64,000 nt of DNA, taken from assembly GCF_003939025.1 (NCBI RefSeq), contig NZ_RQIH01000004.1, forward strand, positions 124,001-188,000, written 5' to 3'. The stretch's first letter is position 1. Each line of letters starts with the position of its first letter. Origin of the DNA: Rhizobium sophoriradicis. Lineage in GTDB: Bacteria > Pseudomonadota > Alphaproteobacteria > Rhizobiales > Rhizobiaceae. Below are positions 1-9,637 of the stretch, piece after piece. The notes under the pieces are model-generated. The model worked only from the letters and a program-made list of their open reading frames with translations. It was not told the origin of the DNA and did not search any database. The position numbers and the translations under genes are program-made.

Positions 1-771
1 CCCGGCATTCCCGATCCGAATTCCAAGGCAAGCCGGCTCGGCCTGTATAATATCGATCCCGCCGTCAGTTTCTGGGCGACACCGCCGGTGCATGGCGTGC
101 TGACGCCGGAGGTCGTGCATCCCGCCAATTATACGTTCAAGCTGCCCGACAATGTCAGCTTTGCCGAAGGCGCCATGGTCGAGCCCTTCGCCGTCGGCAT
201 GCAGGCGGCTGGTAAGGCAAAGATCGCGCCCGGCGATACCGCCATCGTCCTCGGCGCCGGGCCGATCGGCACGATGGTGGCGATCGCCGCCCTTGCCGGC
301 GGCTGCGCCCGGGCGATCGTCGCCGATCTCGCCCAGCCGAAGCTCGATATTGCCGCGCAGTACCAGGGTGTTATCCCGATCAATATCCGCGAGAAGAACC
401 TGATCGAGGAAGTCGCCCGCTTGACCGACGGCTGGGGTGCGGATGTTGTTTTCGAATGCTCCGGTTCGCCGAAGGCTTGGGAGACGATCATGGCGCTGCC
501 GCGCCCGGGCGGCGTCATCGTCGCCGTCGGCCTGCCGGTCAACTCGATCGGTTTCGACGTCTCGACGGCAACGACCAAGGAGATCCGCATCGAAACGGTG
601 TTCCGTTACGCCCATCAATATGAGCGCGCGATCGCGCTGCTCGGCTCGGGGCGCGTCGACCTGAAGCCGCTGATATCAGAGACCTTCACATTCGAGGATT
701 CGATCAAGGCCTTCGATCGCGCCGTCGAGGCCCGGCCGAGCGACGTGAAGCTGCAGATCGTGATGGAGTAG
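1..771 (+). CDS. Zinc-type polyol (xylitol/sorbitol) dehydrogenase, 5' end missing
   Basis: The gene enters from outside the window: frame 1 is open from base 1, giving the last 256 residues. Family members are about 345 residues, so roughly 90 are missing. The visible part is the NAD-binding half of a medium-chain dehydrogenase/reductase: a VEPF segment carrying a conserved Glu (visible residue 61), then the dinucleotide-binding turn GAGPIG (85-90). The [13 protein letters not shown] segment near the C-terminus is typical of the sorbitol/xylitol dehydrogenase branch. The likely reaction is NAD-dependent oxidation of a polyol to a ketose in the cytoplasm. The substrate is inferred from the family only, since most metal ligands lie off the edge. 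It converges on the DedA gene 18 bases away. Confidence 0.85.
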   Translation, partial: PGIPDPNSKASRLGLYNIDPAVSFWATPPVHGVLTPEVVHPANYTFKLPDNVSFAEGAMVEPFAVGMQAAGKAKIAPGDTAIVLGAGPIGTMVAIAALAGGCARAIVADLAQPKLDIAAQYQGVIPINIREKNLIEEVARLTDGWGADVVFECSGSPKAWETIMALPRPGGVIVAVGLPVNSIGFDVSTATTKEIRIETVFRYAHQYERAIALLGSGRVDLKPLISETFTFEDSIKAFDRAVEARPSDVKLQIVME

Positions 772-789
772 GGCGCCGCCGCACCACTT

Positions 790-1359
790 CTATAAGTGCC
801 TGGCACTCGGTTTCATCTTGCGGAAGACAAGGGCGGCGGCTGCGACAACAGCCGCGGCTCCGACCGCGATCAGCAGATGGCGGTGAAGGGGGAGGTGGCC
901 CAAAGTCTGCTGGATTCCGTGCCCGAAGAGATAACCGAGCGTGGTGAAAAGCTGTCCCCAGACCAGTGCGGCTACCGCATTCAGGACGACGAATTTCCCG
1001 GTCGATATCCCAGTCGTGCCGATGACGACGGGGCTGATCGTCCGCAAACCGACCAGGAAACGAAAGGCAAGGATGAAGCCTGTGGGATATGTTTCGAGAA
1101 GCCGAGTGACGCGGGCAAGCGCCGGTCTCTCCATCAGCCGGCGAACGAAGCTCCATCGGGCGGCGTAACGGCCGGCGAAGAACCAGAACTGATCGCCGGC
1201 GAAGGATCCTGCCACGGCCGCGGATGCCGCCGCCCAATAGCTCAGCAGCCCGCGATGAGCAACCACGCCGCCGAGGAAGGCGGCCGTCTCGCCTTCAATG
1301 GCCGCACCCAGGAAGATCGCCAACAGGCCGTAATTCTCGATCAGCAGTTCGATAGACAT
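790..1359 (-). CDS. DedA family inner-membrane protein
   Basis: This 189-residue polytopic protein has a hydrophobic N-terminal hairpin (about 8-34), further membrane segments at about 41-62, 124-146 and 162-180, and the conserved DedA core FRFLVGLRTISP (99-110) with Arg100, Gly104 and Arg106. An FAGRYAARW stretch (61-69) precedes it. DedA/SNARE-associated proteins sit in the cytoplasmic membrane and are linked to lipid-carrier flipping, membrane homeostasis and proton-motive force. Its exact role here cannot be read from sequence. It lies 39 bases downstream of the flavin oxidoreductase gene on the same strand, so co-transcription with that pair is possible. Confidence 0.85.
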   Translation of the reverse strand: MSIELLIENYGLLAIFLGAAIEGETAAFLGGVVAHRGLLSYWAAASAAVAGSFAGDQFWFFAGRYAARWSFVRRLMERPALARVTRLLETYPTGFILAFRFLVGLRTISPVVIGTTGISTGKFVVLNAVAALVWGQLFTTLGYLFGHGIQQTLGHLPLHRHLLIAVGAAAVVAAAALVFRKMKPSARHL

Positions 1360-1398
1360 GACGGCTCGCTCTCACCTTCCCGAAGCGTCAGGTCACGA

Positions 1399-2760
1399 TC
1401 AAACGGGCTTCAAATCGCCAAGCAGCGTCGGGATCAGCTCCGATACCGTCGGATGGATCGGCACCGACCATTTCAGCGTGGGATAGGTTGTGCCGGCATT
1501 CATCGCGTCGATCAGGCCGTGGATCACCTCGTCGCCCTCGATGCCCAATATCGCCGCGCCGAGAATCTCCTTGGTTTCGGCGTCGGCAATCACCTTCATG
1601 AAGCCCTTGGTCTCGCCGCGCTCGTTGGCACGGCCGACGCGGCTCATCGGCCGGGTCGAGACCATGATCCTGCGCCCCGACTCGCGCGCTTGCTTCTCCG
1701 TCATGCCGACGCGGCCGAGCGGCGGGTCGATGTAGAGCGCATAGGCGGGGATGCGGTTCGAGACCTTGCGGTCGTCGCCGTCCAGCAGATTGGCGGCGGC
1801 GATCTCGAAATCATTGTAGGACGTGTGGGTGAAGGCGCCGCGGCCGTTGCAGTCGCCGAGCGCAAAGATGCCCTCGACATTGGTGGCGAGCTTGTCGTCG
1901 ACCGTGATGTATCCTCGCTTGTCGGTGACGACGCCGGCGGCATCGAGGTCGAGATCGTCGGTATTCGGCTTGCGGCCGGTGGCGATCAGCACGTGACTTG
2001 CATCGATCTTCGCCGAGCCGGCGGTGACGCTCACGCCATTGCCGTTTCCAGCGAAGGCAATGTTGCCGGCATCGGTATGGACGTCGATGCCTTCTGAACG
2101 CAGGATCTCGGCGATAGCATCGGATATGTCCTCGTCCTCGCGCGAAGCAAGCTTCGGGCCGTGCTCGATGACGCTGACTTCGGCGCCGAAGCGGCGATAC
2201 ATCTGCGCGAATTCCAGCCCGATATAGCTGCCGCCGATAACGGCCAAATGCCGCGGCAGCGTGTCGAGACGAATGATCGAGGTGCTGGTGAGGTAGTCGA
2301 TGTCATCGATGCCAGGCAGCTTGGGAACGACGGGCCGGGCTCCGACATTGAGGAAGATGCGCGGCGCGCTGAGGGACTCGCCGTTGACGCTGACGGTCTT
2401 CGGACCCTCGAAGCGGGCATGACCATAGATCACGCTCATGCCGTCCATCCCGGCAAACCAGCCGATCAGGCCGTTGCGGGCATTCATCGTCACCGTTTCG
2501 GCGCGGGCTCTGACCACTTTCATGTCGATGGCAATATCGCCCCCGATATTGACGCCGTAGGCGGCAGCGCTTCTGGCGACATGGGCGGCGCGGGCGCTGG
2601 CGACCAGCGTCTTCGTCGGCATGCAGCCTGTATTGACGCAGGTGCCGCCGAGGAATTTGCGCTCGATCAGCGCCACCTTCATGCCCTTTTCGACCATGCG
2701 GGCGGCAAGAAATGGACCGGCCTGGCCGGCGCCGATGACGATGGCGTCGAAGCTTTTCAT
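1399..2760 (-). CDS. FAD-dependent pyridine nucleotide-disulfide oxidoreductase (mercuric-reductase-like, no Hg genes)
   Basis: This is a class I flavin disulfide reductase of 453 residues. It has an N-terminal FAD site GAGQAG (10-15), the redox-active Cys pair GGTCVNTGC (Cys41, Cys46), an NAD(P) site GGSYIG (176-181), an ALGDCN FAD motif (300-305) and the dimer-interface His-Glu of HPTVSE (His436, Glu441). Proteins like this are often labelled mercuric reductase. However, it lacks the extra N-terminal metal-binding domain and the vicinal C-terminal Cys pair of MerA, and no merR/T/P genes are nearby, so a general or RclA-like NAD(P)H oxidoreductase role is safer. Its ATG overlaps the stop of the upstream DUF4126 gene (ATGA), indicating translational coupling. 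Confidence 0.85.
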   Translation of the reverse strand: MKSFDAIVIGAGQAGPFLAARMVEKGMKVALIERKFLGGTCVNTGCMPTKTLVASARAAHVARSAAAYGVNIGGDIAIDMKVVRARAETVTMNARNGLIGWFAGMDGMSVIYGHARFEGPKTVSVNGESLSAPRIFLNVGARPVVPKLPGIDDIDYLTSTSIIRLDTLPRHLAVIGGSYIGLEFAQMYRRFGAEVSVIEHGPKLASREDEDISDAIAEILRSEGIDVHTDAGNIAFAGNGNGVSVTAGSAKIDASHVLIATGRKPNTDDLDLDAAGVVTDKRGYITVDDKLATNVEGIFALGDCNGRGAFTHTSYNDFEIAAANLLDGDDRKVSNRIPAYALYIDPPLGRVGMTEKQARESGRRIMVSTRPMSRVGRANERGETKGFMKVIADAETKEILGAAILGIEGDEVIHGLIDAMNAGTTYPTLKWSVPIHPTVSELIPTLLGDLKPV

Positions 2761-3197
2761 GACAAGGTCCCCACGATCAGCGCCGCACCGATGACGGCGG
2801 CCGGCAGGTCCCTGCCGAAGGACGCGGCAAGTCTGGCCCGGACGGCGGCGCCACCATAGGTCCCGATGACGGCGCCGATCACGCCGGCGATCAGCCCGCC
2901 GAAGAGCAGACTGCTGACTGCGCCGATTGTCGCGCCGACAAGCGCCCCGGAGGCGATACGGGCGGCGAACTGCATGGGCACCTTGCGCGATGGCGTTGAC
3001 GGCAGCTGGTCGGCGACCAGTTCAACGATGGCGAGAAGCGTGAAGATCCACGGGGTCCAGCGGTAACCCATGAAGGCAAGCGGCGTCTGCGAGACGTCGA
3101 GCCAGCCGAGCGCCGCGCCCCAGGCGACGGCGGCCGGCGCCGTCATGGTGCGAAGGCCCGAGATGACACCGATCAGCAATGCAAGCAGCAGAAACAT
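2757..3197 (-). CDS. DUF4126 family small membrane protein
   Basis: This 146-residue hydrophobic protein is rich in Gly/Ala and has about four membrane segments. The N-terminal segment FLLLALLIGVISGLRTMTA, the middle FTLLAIVELVADQLPSTPSR and the Gly-rich segment at about 80-125 match the DUF4126 pattern known from rhizobial genomes. No function is known for the family. I chose ATG at 3197 because a GAGGGG ribosome site lies 8 bases upstream; longer in-frame starts at 3212 and 3248 have no such site. The stop overlaps the start of the flavin oxidoreductase by four bases, so the two are probably one operon and may act together. Confidence 0.75.
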   Translation of the reverse strand: MFLLLALLIGVISGLRTMTAPAAVAWGAALGWLDVSQTPLAFMGYRWTPWIFTLLAIVELVADQLPSTPSRKVPMQFAARIASGALVGATIGAVSSLLFGGLIAGVIGAVIGTYGGAAVRARLAASFGRDLPAAVIGAALIVGTLS

Positions 3198-3287
3198 GCG
3201 CGATCCCCTCATTGCCGGCGTCGTGCCGCGAGAGGGAAGGTTGCACATTGTCAGGCGTGTGGCAATTCGCCAAGCCGAACCGACGGT

Positions 3288-4413
3288 TTAGTTCGCAAAG
3301 GCGGCGATGCCGGTGATCGCCCGGCCGATGATCAGCGCGTGAATGTCGTGCGTGCCCTCATAGGTGTTGACCACTTCGAGGTTGACGAGGTGGCGGGCGA
3401 TGCCGAATTCGTCGGCTGTTGCGCTTGAGGATCGAGGTCAGCTCCACCGGCGGATGGCCTTCCTCCTTCATGCGGCCGAGCCGCAGGCAGCCCTGCAGGC
3501 CGAGCGAGATCTCCGCCGCCATGTCGGCGAGCTTCTTCTGGATGAGCTGGTTGGCGGCGAGCGGCCGGCCGAACTGCTTGCGCTCGAGCGTATATTGCCG
3601 TGCCCTGGCATAACAATCTTCGGCAGCCCCGAGCGCGCCCCAGGCAATGCCGAAACGGGCCGAGTTGAGGCAGGTGAACGGTCCCTTGAGGCCGGTGACG
3701 CCGGGCAGCAGGTTTTCCTCCGGTACGAAGACTGCGTCCATCACTACTTCGCCGGTGATCGAGGCGCGCAGGCCGACCTTGCCGTGGATGGCCGGCGCCG
3801 AAAGCCCCTTCCAGCCCTTTTCGAGGATGAAGCCGCGGATGAGGCCGTCTTCGGTCTTGGCCCAGACGACGAAGACATCGGCGATCGGCGCATTCGAGAT
3901 CCAGGTCTTCGAGCCGGTGAGGCTGTAGCCGCCGTCGACCTTCCTGGCGCGTGTCGCCATCGAGCCGGGATCGGAGCCGTGATCGGGTTCGGTCAGGCCG
4001 AAACAGCCGATCCATTCGCCGGCGGCCAGTTTCGGCAGGTATTTCAGCTTCTGTGCCTCGGACCCGAAGGTGTCGATCGGCACCATCACCAGCGAGGACT
4101 GCACGCTCATCATCGAACGGTAACCGCTGTCGACCCGCTCGATCTCGCGGGCGATCAGGCCATAGGCGGTGTAACCGAGGCCGGCGCCGCCATATTCGGG
4201 AGAAATCGTCGGCCCGAGCAGACCGAGTTCGCCCATTTCGCGGAAGATTGCCGGATCGGTCTTTTCGCTGCGGAAGGCCTCGAGAACACGCGGCGCGAGC
4301 TTTTGCTGCGCATATGCATGGGCGGTATCCTGCACCATGCGCTCCTCGTTGGTCAGCTGCTCCAACAGGCGGAAGGGGTCGGCCCAGTCGAAAACCTCGC
4401 GCGTATGTTGCAT
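3288..4413 (-). pseudogene. Glutaryl-CoA dehydrogenase gene with frameshifting internal deletion
   Basis: The frame from 4413 encodes an acyl-CoA dehydrogenase closely resembling glutaryl-CoA dehydrogenase (GcdH, about 395 residues): an N-terminal helical domain, the flavin/substrate segment [28 protein letters not shown] and [20 protein letters not shown]. The frame breaks right after ILKRNS near base 3414. In another frame, [14 protein letters not shown] and then [20 protein letters not shown] run to a normal stop at 3288-3290. The family segment that should lie between (CGKALDIARMARDMLGGNGI-type, about 21 residues) is missing, which implies loss of roughly 62 bases. As written, the product is 351 residues with a scrambled tail. 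It lacks the catalytic Glu of the YEGT motif, so it should be inactive. A sequencing or assembly error is possible but less likely for a deletion of this size. Confidence 0.8.
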
Positions 4414-4586
4414 GTCGGCGTCTCCTCACCCACTAGTCACGCTTGCTCGCTCAAGGTCGCATAGACCCGCCGGCCGACCGCGTCAACAGAAGGCGGCCCT
4501 ATCGAAAAGACAGGGCGGGCCATCTTTTCAAAAGCGCCGGCATGCTCCACTTTGCCCGCGTTCGATTCTGGAATGAGGAGGCGGAA

Positions 4587-4925
4587 ATGTCGTCAAGCGA
4601 TCTGTTCGTATCGGCCGAAGGCGCCGAATGGGTCAATCCCGAGCCCGGCGTAACCAGGCGCATCATGACCTATCTGCCGGAGATGATGATGGTGGAAGTC
4701 GCCTTCGAAAGCGGCGCCGTCGGTGCGGCCCATTCGCATCCGCACATCCAGGCGAGTTATGTCGCCGAGGGCAGTTTCGAAGTGACGATCGACGGGCGGA
4801 CTGAGGTGCTGCGGCAGGGCGGCAGTTTCATCGTGCCCCCCAATCTCGTCCATGGCGTCAAAGCGCTGGAAAAAGGCCGGCTGATCGATACGTTCACGCC
4901 GCACCGGGCCGAGTTCCTCAAATAG
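4587..4925 (+). CDS. Small cupin-domain protein
   Basis: This is a single-domain cupin of 112 residues. The metal-site motif is SHPHIQASYVAEG (His51, His53 and the Glu of AEG), preceded by His49 and followed by the second cupin motif with His89 in PPNLVHG. It ends DTFTPHRAEFLK, as many PcaC-like sugar or pectin-responsive cupins do. The start at 4587 has GAGGAGG 6 bases upstream; the open frame extends further upstream but without a ribosome site. The substrate is unknown; small cupins of this type often bind a divalent metal. It ends exactly where the convergent LysR gene ends. Confidence 0.8.
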   Translation: MSSSDLFVSAEGAEWVNPEPGVTRRIMTYLPEMMMVEVAFESGAVGAAHSHPHIQASYVAEGSFEVTIDGRTEVLRQGGSFIVPPNLVHGVKALEKGRLIDTFTPHRAEFLK

Positions 4926-5876
4926 TCACGTTTCGGCGTCCGACCGCGCCGGTCCGGCTGGTGTGACATAGGGCGGCACGAAGCGTGCATCCTCGCCGCG
5001 CACCGCCGTGCGCAGGAAGTCGATAACGGCGCGTACCCGCGGCGCCTGTTTCAGGTCGCGATGGCAGGTGATCCAGTATTGGCGCTTGAGGTCGATCTCC
5101 GCGGGAAGCACGCGCACCAGCTCGGGGTAGCGGCTGGCGAAGAAATAGGGAAGGATGCAGAGGCCGAGGCCGTTTCGGGTGGCGGTCAGCTGCGCGAAGA
5201 TGCTGGAACTCTGGAACTGCGGCTTGATGCGCGGATGCACATCGCTGAGGTAATCGAGACCCGGCGCGAAAATCATCTCCTCGATATAGCTGACGAAGGG
5301 ATGCTCAAGCAGGTCGTCGCGGCAGGTGATATCAGGCGCCTTGGCCAGATAGTCGCGCGAGCCGTAGATCTGCAGGTGATAGTCGGTCAGTTTTTCGGCG
5401 AAATAGGGCCCGCCCTTCGGCTCGTCGAGCACGACGGAAAGATCGGCCTCCTTGCGTGACAGCGACATGATCTGCTGGATCGTCACCAGCTCGAGCGAGA
5501 GATGCGGATGCTGGGCGGCAAACCGGTGCAGCACGGTGGCGAAGAAGAAATTGGCAAAACCCTCCGGCGCGCTCAGGCGCACCAGGCCGCGTTGCGCCAT
5601 CGAACCGTCGGCAAGATCGGCGCGCAGCCGCTCGGTCTCCTGCTCCATCTTCTCGGCCGTCTCGACAAAACGTGTGCCCATGGCGGTCAGCACGTAACCG
5701 CGCGGATTGCGTTCGAACAGCTTGACCTTGAGGGTGAATTCCAGCCGGTCGATGCGCCGCGAGACGGTGGCATGGCTGGAGCGCAGCTGGCGGGCCGCCG
5801 TCGACAGCTGCCCCGTGCGGGCGACGGCTAGAAAAAACTGAAGATCGTCCCAAGTAAACTGCGGTGGATTGTTCAT
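4926..5876 (-). CDS. LysR family transcriptional regulator
   Basis: A 316-residue LysR-type regulator with an N-terminal winged helix-turn-helix (about 5-65; AARQLRSSHATVSRRIDRLE is the recognition region) and a periplasmic-binding-protein-like effector domain from about residue 90. It is divergently transcribed from the branched-chain-type ABC importer operon starting at 6051, with 174 bases between. LysR regulators usually control the adjacent divergent operon, and the intergenic region holds a matching inverted repeat. The effector is probably the transported compound or a derivative, which is inference. Confidence 0.88.
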   Translation of the reverse strand: MNNPPQFTWDDLQFFLAVARTGQLSTAARQLRSSHATVSRRIDRLEFTLKVKLFERNPRGYVLTAMGTRFVETAEKMEQETERLRADLADGSMAQRGLVRLSAPEGFANFFFATVLHRFAAQHPHLSLELVTIQQIMSLSRKEADLSVVLDEPKGGPYFAEKLTDYHLQIYGSRDYLAKAPDITCRDDLLEHPFVSYIEEMIFAPGLDYLSDVHPRIKPQFQSSSIFAQLTATRNGLGLCILPYFFASRYPELVRVLPAEIDLKRQYWITCHRDLKQAPRVRAVIDFLRTAVRGEDARFVPPYVTPAGPARSDAET

Positions 5877-5887
5877 TACGATCCCCT

Positions 5888-5905
5888 CTGTTCAAAAACG
5901 AACAG
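5888..5905. promoter_or_regulatory. Candidate LysR operator: inverted repeat CTGTTC-N6-GAACAG
   Basis: A perfect 6-base inverted repeat with a 6-base spacer lies 12 bases upstream of the LysR start codon. The right half, GAACAGAT, occurs again at 6010-6017, 33 bases before the ATG of the binding-protein gene. Two copies of one half-site between a LysR gene and its divergent operon is the arrangement expected for LysR control of both genes. This is based on pattern only. Confidence 0.45.
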
Positions 5906-6050
5906 ATACTGTTTGGAATTAGTTGTAAACCACCCGTTGCTTCAGCACGGAATTTCCTTGATCGTAAGGTGAGGGTCCGCCGTTCTGAGGAGTGCGGTTG
6001 GCCAAATCTGAACAGATCCGCAATCTGGCCAATCTCTGGGAGGAGATAAT

Positions 6051-7256
6051 ATGCGTAAGAATCTCATTGCATCAGTTGCATTTCTGCTGGCGAGCAGCAC
6101 GGCGGTGCTCGCGCAGAGCGCGACCGACGGCAAGGTCAAGATCGGCATTCTGAACGACCAGTCGGGTGTCTATGCCGACTTCGGCGGCAAATCTTCCGTC
6201 GAAGCCGCCAAGATGGCGGTCGAGGATTTTGGCGGCAAAGTCCTTGGTGTGCCGGTCGAGATCGTCGATGCCGACCACCAGAACAAACCGGATATCGCCT
6301 CCAACATCGCCCGCCAGTGGTATGACACCGAGCAGGTGGATGCGATCATGGAACTGACGACGTCTTCCGTGGCGCTCGCCGTGCAGGCGATCGGCAAGGA
6401 AAAGAAGAAGATCGATATCGTCACCGGTGCGGCGACGACCGATCTGACCGGCAAGGCTTGCTCGCCCTACGGCTTCCACTGGGCCTACGATACGCATGCG
6501 CTCGCCGTCGGCACCGGCGGCGCGCTCGTCAAGCAGGGCGGCGACAGCTGGTTCTTCCTGACCGCCGACTATGCCTTCGGTTATTCGCTGGAGCAGCAGA
6601 CCAGCGACTATGTCAAGGCGAGCGGCGGCACGGTCGTCGGCGCCGTCCGTCATCCGCTGTCGAGCCAGGATTTTTCGTCCTTCCTGCTGCAGGCGCAATC
6701 GTCCGGCGCCAAGGTGATCGGCCTTGCCAATGCCGGCCTCGATACCTCGAACGCCATCAAGCAGGCGGCCGAATTCGGCATCACCCAGGGCGGCCAGCAT
6801 CTGGCGGCGCTGCTCTTTACGCTCGCCGAAGTCCATGGCCTCGGCCTCGAGGCGGCGCAGGGCCTGACGCTGACCGAAGGTTTTTACTGGAACCGCGACG
6901 ACGAAAGCCGCGCCTTCGCCAAGAAGTTCTTCGCCCGCACCGGCAAGATGCCGAACATGGTCCACACCGGCACCTATTCGGCGGTGACGCAATATCTGAA
7001 GGCGGTGCAGAAGGCCGGCACCGACGAGACGGAGGCCGTTGCCAAACTCTTGCATGAAATGCCGGTTGACGACGTCTTCGGTCGTGGCGGCACGGTCGGC
7101 GCCAATGGCCGCATGATTCACGACATGTACCTGCTGCAGGTCAAGAAGCCTTCCGAAAGCAAGGAGCCGTGGGATTACTTCAACGTGCTTGCCACCATTC
7201 CCGGTAAGGAGGCCTATATCGATCCCGCCAAGAGCGGCTGCGATCTGGTGAAGTGA
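6051..7256 (+). CDS. ABC transporter substrate-binding protein, branched-chain amino acid type
   Basis: A 401-residue periplasmic binding protein of the Leu/Ile/Val (type I fold) family with a Sec signal peptide, MRKNLIASVAFLLASSTAVLA, predicted to be cut near residue 22. The mature N-terminus KVKIGILNDQSGVYADFGG is the usual start of this family. AGGAG lies 7 bases before the ATG. It is the first gene of an operon with two ATPases and two permeases joined by overlaps. The ligand cannot be read from sequence. In rhizobia such paralogues bind amides, short organic acids or aromatic compounds as well as amino acids, and the downstream oxidoreductases hint at an alcohol- or acid-type carbon source. 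Confidence 0.88.
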   Translation: MRKNLIASVAFLLASSTAVLAQSATDGKVKIGILNDQSGVYADFGGKSSVEAAKMAVEDFGGKVLGVPVEIVDADHQNKPDIASNIARQWYDTEQVDAIMELTTSSVALAVQAIGKEKKKIDIVTGAATTDLTGKACSPYGFHWAYDTHALAVGTGGALVKQGGDSWFFLTADYAFGYSLEQQTSDYVKASGGTVVGAVRHPLSSQDFSSFLLQAQSSGAKVIGLANAGLDTSNAIKQAAEFGITQGGQHLAALLFTLAEVHGLGLEAAQGLTLTEGFYWNRDDESRAFAKKFFARTGKMPNMVHTGTYSAVTQYLKAVQKAGTDETEAVAKLLHEMPVDDVFGRGGTVGANGRMIHDMYLLQVKKPSESKEPWDYFNVLATIPGKEAYIDPAKSGCDLVK

Positions 7257-8043
7257 GCGAAATGGCGGTTTCCGCGATTGAAACGCAGGAAAAGCCGCGG
7301 GTGGTACTATCCGCCCGCGGCCTGCGCCGCGATTTCGGCGGCTTCACGGCCGTCAAGGACGTCGATCTCGATGTGCATGACGCCAGCGTGCATGCGCTGA
7401 TCGGCCCGAACGGCGCCGGCAAGACCACGGTCTTCAACCTGCTGACGAAGTTCCTGCAGCCGACGGCGGGCACCATCACGCTAATGGGCACCGACATCAC
7501 GTATACGCCGCCCGATAAGGTGGCGCGCATGGGGCTGGTGCGCTCCTTCCAGATCTCGGCGGTTTTTCCGCATCTGTCCGTTCTCGACAATGTGCGGGTG
7601 GCGTTGCAGCGGCCGAACAATCTGTCCACCCAGTTCTGGCGGCCGCTCTCGGCGCTCGACCGGCTGAACGAGCGCGCCGAGCAGCTGCTCGCCAGCGTCG
7701 GGCTTTCCAAGGAGCGCGATCATATCGCCGCCGATCTTTCCTATGGCCGCAAGCGGGTGCTGGAGATCGCCACGACGCTGGCGCTCGATCCGAAGGTGCT
7801 GCTGCTCGACGAGCCGATGGCCGGCATGGGGCTGGAGGATGTCGGCGTCGTCTCGGCGATCATCCGCGAGGTCGCCCGCGACCGGGCGGTGTTGATGGTA
7901 GAGCACAATCTCTCCGTCGTCGCCAATATCTGCCAGCATGTCACGGTGCTGCAGCGCGGCGAGATTCTCGCCGAGGGCGATTATGCCACCGTCAGCCAGG
8001 ACGAACGCGTGCGGGTCGCCTATATGGGCACGGAGGAGCATTG

Positions 8044-8044
<1 letters not shown>
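7253..8044 (+). CDS. ABC transporter ATP-binding protein, LivG type
   Basis: A 263-residue ATPase with Walker A GPNGAGKT (51-58), an atypical signature LSYGR (162-166) as in LivG proteins, Walker B VLLLDE (182-187) and switch His218. It starts at GTG 7253, overlapping the stop of the binding-protein gene by four bases (GTGA), so translation is coupled. It would pair with the LivF-type ATPase on the cytoplasmic face of the two permeases. Confidence 0.9.
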
Positions 8045-8745
<701 letters not shown>

Positions 8746-8749
8746 CCAG

Positions 8750-9637
8750 ATGACGATGATCTTCGGCATTCCCCTGCAGGCGCTGCTCGGCCAGCTCTTG
8801 ATCGGCCTGATCAACGGCTCCTTCTATGCGCTGCTCAGCCTCGGCCTCGCCATCATTTTCGGCCTGCTGCGGGTGATCAACTTTGCCCATGGCGCGCAAT
8901 ATATGCTCGGCGCCTTCGTCGCCTATCTGCTGCTCACCTATGCCGGCATCGGCTACTGGCCGTCGCTGATCCTGGCGCCCGTTATCGTCGGTCTTGCCGG
9001 TGCGATCATCGAGCGGCTGTTCCTGCGCCGGCTCTACGATCTCGATCCGCTCTACGGCCTGCTCTTCACCTTCGGGCTGGCGCTCGCCGTGGAAGGCACC
9101 TTCCGCTATCTCTACGGCTCGTCCGGCCAGCCTTATGCGACCCCGGCGGCGCTCGCCGGCGGGGCCAATCTCGGCTTCATGTTCCTGCCGATCTATCGCG
9201 GCTGGGTGGTCGTGGTCTCGCTGGTCGTCTGCCTCGGCACATGGCTGCTGATCGAGAAGACCAAGCTCGGCGCCTATCTCCGGGCCGCCACCGAAAACGC
9301 CGTGCTGGTGCAGGTCTTCGGCGTCAACGTGCCGGTGCTCTTGACCTTCACCTACGCGCTCGGTGCCGGTCTTGCCGCCTTTGCCGGGGTGCTGGCCGCA
9401 CCGATCTACCAGGTCTCGCCGCTGATGGGCTCGAATATGATCATCGTCGTCTTCGCCGTCGTCGTGGTCGGCGGCATGGGGTCGATCATGGGCGCGATCG
9501 TGACCGGTTATGTGCTCGGCGTCGCCGAGGGCCTGACCAAGGTCTTCTATCCCGAGGCCTCCAACACCGTGATCTTCGTCATCATGGCGATCGTGCTTCT
9601 CATCAGGCCCGCGGGCCTCTTCGGCCGGGATGCTTGA
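8750..9637 (+). CDS. Branched-chain-type ABC transporter permease, LivH type
   Basis: A 295-residue inner-membrane permease with about eight hydrophobic segments. The N-terminal LLIGLINGSFYALLSLGLAI and VINFAHGAQYMLGAFVAY are the family hallmarks, and the conserved GLAAFAGVLAAPIYQV loop lies at about 215-230. I placed the start at 8750, four bases after the previous stop, rather than at an upstream in-frame codon inside the ATPase gene. It forms the channel with the LivM-type partner. Confidence 0.88.
   Translation: MTMIFGIPLQALLGQLLIGLINGSFYALLSLGLAIIFGLLRVINFAHGAQYMLGAFVAYLLLTYAGIGYWPSLILAPVIVGLAGAIIERLFLRRLYDLDPLYGLLFTFGLALAVEGTFRYLYGSSGQPYATPAALAGGANLGFMFLPIYRGWVVVVSLVVCLGTWLLIEKTKLGAYLRAATENAVLVQVFGVNVPVLLTFTYALGAGLAAFAGVLAAPIYQVSPLMGSNMIIVVFAVVVVGGMGSIMGAIVTGYVLGVAEGLTKVFYPEASNTVIFVIMAIVLLIRPAGLFGRDA

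Noticed and set aside
1399..2760. True mercuric reductase (mercury resistance)
   Set aside because: No merR, merT or merP nearby, no N-terminal heavy-metal domain and no C-terminal Cys pair.
3332..4429. A slightly longer minus-strand frame (365 codons) over the glutaryl-CoA dehydrogenase region
   Set aside because: Its translation is Arg-rich with no acyl-CoA dehydrogenase motifs; the true frame starts at 4413 and is broken near 3414.
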